Below, one piece after another: positions 13,099 to 14,445 of a DNA stretch of 14,445 nucleotides. A model generated the notes under the pieces. It made no database searches, had not been told where the DNA came from, and saw only the letters and a list, made by a program, of their open reading frames with translations. The stretch comes from an uncultured Prevotella sp. Lineage in GTDB: Bacteria; Bacteroidota; Bacteroidia; Bacteroidales; Bacteroidaceae. Position 1 is the stretch's first letter. Every line of letters begins with the position of its first letter. Where the stretch lies: assembly GCA_900546605.1 (NCBI GenBank), contig URDV01000024.1:1-14445 (forward strand), given 5' to 3'. The translations under genes were made by a program, and so were the position numbers.

Positions 13099-14141
13099 CA
13101 ACACTCTATCTGTTCAATCCCTCGCACGACGAGGCTTTGGCAGCCAACAATCCGCATTACTACCCATCAAAAATAGCCCGCCACTTAGCCAATGAGTGGG
13201 GGGCTTTGCCTATGTTATGGGCGCAAGATAACGACTACATTTGGATCACCGACGAGGCTGCACTACCCAGCCCTAACAACTGGAGCCGTGCACTCCCCCA
13301 CTTTGTGCGCACTCAACACATGAATGCTCACTTTTGGCAAACCATTGATAAGATATCGCCTTGGGGATGGGATCCCTTGGTTCGTCAGCAGTTATTAAAG
13401 GTTGGAGCACCCTGCTCATTGCTTCCCTCTGATGAGCAACTCCTCACCATTCGTCAACTCAGTAGTCGTCATTCTACATCGGCCTTGTTGCCCCTACTGC
13501 AACAGGGCTTGGCGCAACACCACATTCACACCACGGGGCAGTCAGTCATAGCTCATAGCCTTGACGAGGTAATGTGTCTTGCCCAACAGTATGAACACAT
13601 AATGGTTAAGAGTTTATGGTCGTGTAGCGGACGGGGAGTATTTGCCATCAACGCTACGCCATCAGCCTCAGCCACTGGCCGCATCAACCGTTTGCTGCGC
13701 GAGCAAGGCGGTGTGGAGGTGGAACCCCATTACAAGGGCATGCTCGACTTTGCTTTAGAGTTTGATGCCCAACCTAACGGACAAGTGTGCTATGCAGGCA
13801 TTTCGCTCTTCGGCACATCAGCCACAGGTGGCTATGCGGGCAATTGGATAGCTCCCCAAACTGTACTTGAGGCGCACATAGCGCAACACTTTGCTTACCT
13901 AAATTGTTTAATTCAAGTGTGTGAGCAAACCTTGACCCATTATTTGCAAGGGCGATATTCGGGGCCATTAGGCATTGACATGATGCTGGTGAACGAGCAG
14001 GGGCAATGTACCTTGCACCCTTGCATTGAGTTGAACTTGCGACGCACCATGGGCTATGTGTCATTGGCTGTAGGGCAGTTGCCCACAACTGAGCCTTTAC
14101 CCTCGTTTGCGCAGTCACTCTTTCAGCCTTTTGAGTCTTGA
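13095..14141 (+). CDS. Uncharacterised protein, ATP-grasp-like
   Basis: This 348-residue soluble protein has no named function that I can assign. It starts with TLYLFNPSHDEALAANNP (3-20), a conserved-looking opening. The centre has IMVKSLWSCSGRGVFAIN (169-186), which resembles the lysine plus glycine-rich nucleotide loop of ATP-grasp enzymes. The C-terminal part has GIDMMLVNE (293-301) and HPCIELNLRRTMG (308-320), resembling the acidic metal-binding Asp and Glu-x-Asn of that fold. ATP-grasp enzymes mostly join carboxylates to amines through acyl-phosphates. I infer that fold from motif order only. The start at 13095 overlaps the transporter stop (ATGA); the open frame reaches 12999 but would then lie inside the transporter gene. 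No signal peptide. Confidence 0.7.
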   Translation: MTTLYLFNPSHDEALAANNPHYYPSKIARHLANEWGALPMLWAQDNDYIWITDEAALPSPNNWSRALPHFVRTQHMNAHFWQTIDKISPWGWDPLVRQQLLKVGAPCSLLPSDEQLLTIRQLSSRHSTSALLPLLQQGLAQHHIHTTGQSVIAHSLDEVMCLAQQYEHIMVKSLWSCSGRGVFAINATPSASATGRINRLLREQGGVEVEPHYKGMLDFALEFDAQPNGQVCYAGISLFGTSATGGYAGNWIAPQTVLEAHIAQHFAYLNCLIQVCEQTLTHYLQGRYSGPLGIDMMLVNEQGQCTLHPCIELNLRRTMGYVSLAVGQLPTTEPLPSFAQSLFQPFES

Positions 14142-14179
14142 GTTCTCAGGTGGTAAGGAAATGAAGAATATCATATTAT

Positions 14180-14210
14180 TCTGTCGTGCATCATATAATT
14201 AAACGACAGA
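14180..14210. other. Small inverted repeat after the ATP-grasp-like gene
   Basis: TCTGTCGT (14180-14187) pairs with ACGACAGA (14203-14210) around a 15-nt AT-rich loop, 39 bases after the stop codon. No T tract follows. It may be a weak transcription stop or an operator; I cannot tell which. Confidence 0.35.
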
Positions 14211-14237
14211 GGTATCAATGCTCCTTGTCTTTTCAAT

Positions 14238-14284
14238 TAGTACTCAAAATCGTCCAGCCTATGGGTGGACGATTTTGAGTACTA
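14238..14284. repeat. Perfect 19-bp inverted repeat
   Basis: TAGTACTCAAAATCGTCCA (14238-14256) and its exact complement (14266-14284) flank a 9-nt loop, GCCTATGGG. The stem has no mismatch. It lies about 100 bases past the last gene and has no T tract on either side, so it is not a classic intrinsic terminator. It could be a bidirectional stop between convergent genes, a REP-like element or a protein-binding palindrome. From 14285 to 14391 I see nothing else that I can support. Confidence 0.65.
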
Positions 14285-14391
14285 TATGCTTTGTCATTTC
14301 AATCAATATGCTGTTGCGAATAGCCTAATACTCGATGGTGAAGTATAACTGCTTACCACGGAAGACATAATAGCATAAATTACATTAGAAA

Positions 14392-14445
14392 CCCATTGGC
14401 GGAATTTCAGGTTAACGGGTTAACAAGTTGACAGGTTAACAAGTA
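14392..14445 (-). repeat. Octamer-arm intergenic repeat, copy F (cut by window edge)
   Basis: The outer end CCCATTGGCGGAATTTC (14392-14408) is the inverted form of the right end of copy B. It is followed by octamers TTAACGGG, TTAACAAG, TTGACAGG and TTAACAAG (14412-14443). The end sequence suggests the element is inverted relative to copy B, entering from its right end. The core lies beyond the window. Confidence 0.75.

Noticed and set aside
14320..14391. Minus-strand peptide YYVFRGKQLYFTIEY ending in a stop
   Set aside because: It looks a little like the tail of a protein, but the frame is closed by a stop about 20 codons upstream and no further coding sequence is visible. Too short to call a gene remnant.
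1..14445. A composite mobile element bounded by octamer copies A and F at the two window ends
   Set aside because: The genes between are core housekeeping genes in usual order, there is no transposase or integrase, and further copies lie inside. The edges most likely fall in a common repeat by chance.

Overview
The window looks like chromosomal DNA from a Bacteroidota species, most likely Prevotella or a close relative. This is inferred from protein content and from promoter-like TAnnTTTG (-7) boxes. Start codons lack Shine-Dalgarno sequences and lie in AT-rich leaders, and the gene order rsfS-ftsH-cdsA is typical of the phylum. No rRNA, tRNA, CRISPR array, phage gene or transposase gene was found. 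Twelve protein genes are supported.

The left half (about 200-7845) is on the minus strand. Read in its own direction it runs purA, an EamA-type transporter, then rsfS, ftsH, cdsA and an exported or anchored transglutaminase-like protein. purA and the transporter are separated by a terminator. rsfS has a promoter buried in a hairpin repeat. ftsH ends in its own terminator, so cdsA is probably not simply co-transcribed with it. Position 7846-8318 is a divergent promoter region.

The right half (8319-14141) is on the plus strand. A hotdog-fold thioesterase is followed by three genes joined by ATGA overlaps: aroB, a membrane flavoprotein/iron-sulfur protein (FMN_bind plus NapH-like), and a nitroreductase with an N-terminal export or anchor segment. 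The last two look like a route for moving electrons from the cytosol to flavins outside the membrane. After a repeat-filled gap come a second EamA transporter and an overlapping, uncharacterised protein that resembles ATP-grasp ligases.

The most unusual content is between the genes. One interspersed family has arms of tandem 8-bp units (TTRACRRG on one side, the reverse complement on the other), a conserved AT-rich core, and ends carrying CCGCCAA. Copies or pieces lie at 1-90, 1425-1600, 2473-2662, 8053-8075, 11763-12117 and 14392-14445. The copy near 11.8 kb is split by a 183-bp MITE-like insertion. A second family, at 5304-5441 and 8148-8296, consists of promoter-associated hairpin units in tandem. 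Its flanks are conserved, its hairpin sequence differs between loci, and a TAnnTTTG box sits at the unit junction. Both loci of this family also share an 18-bp motif on the upstream side.
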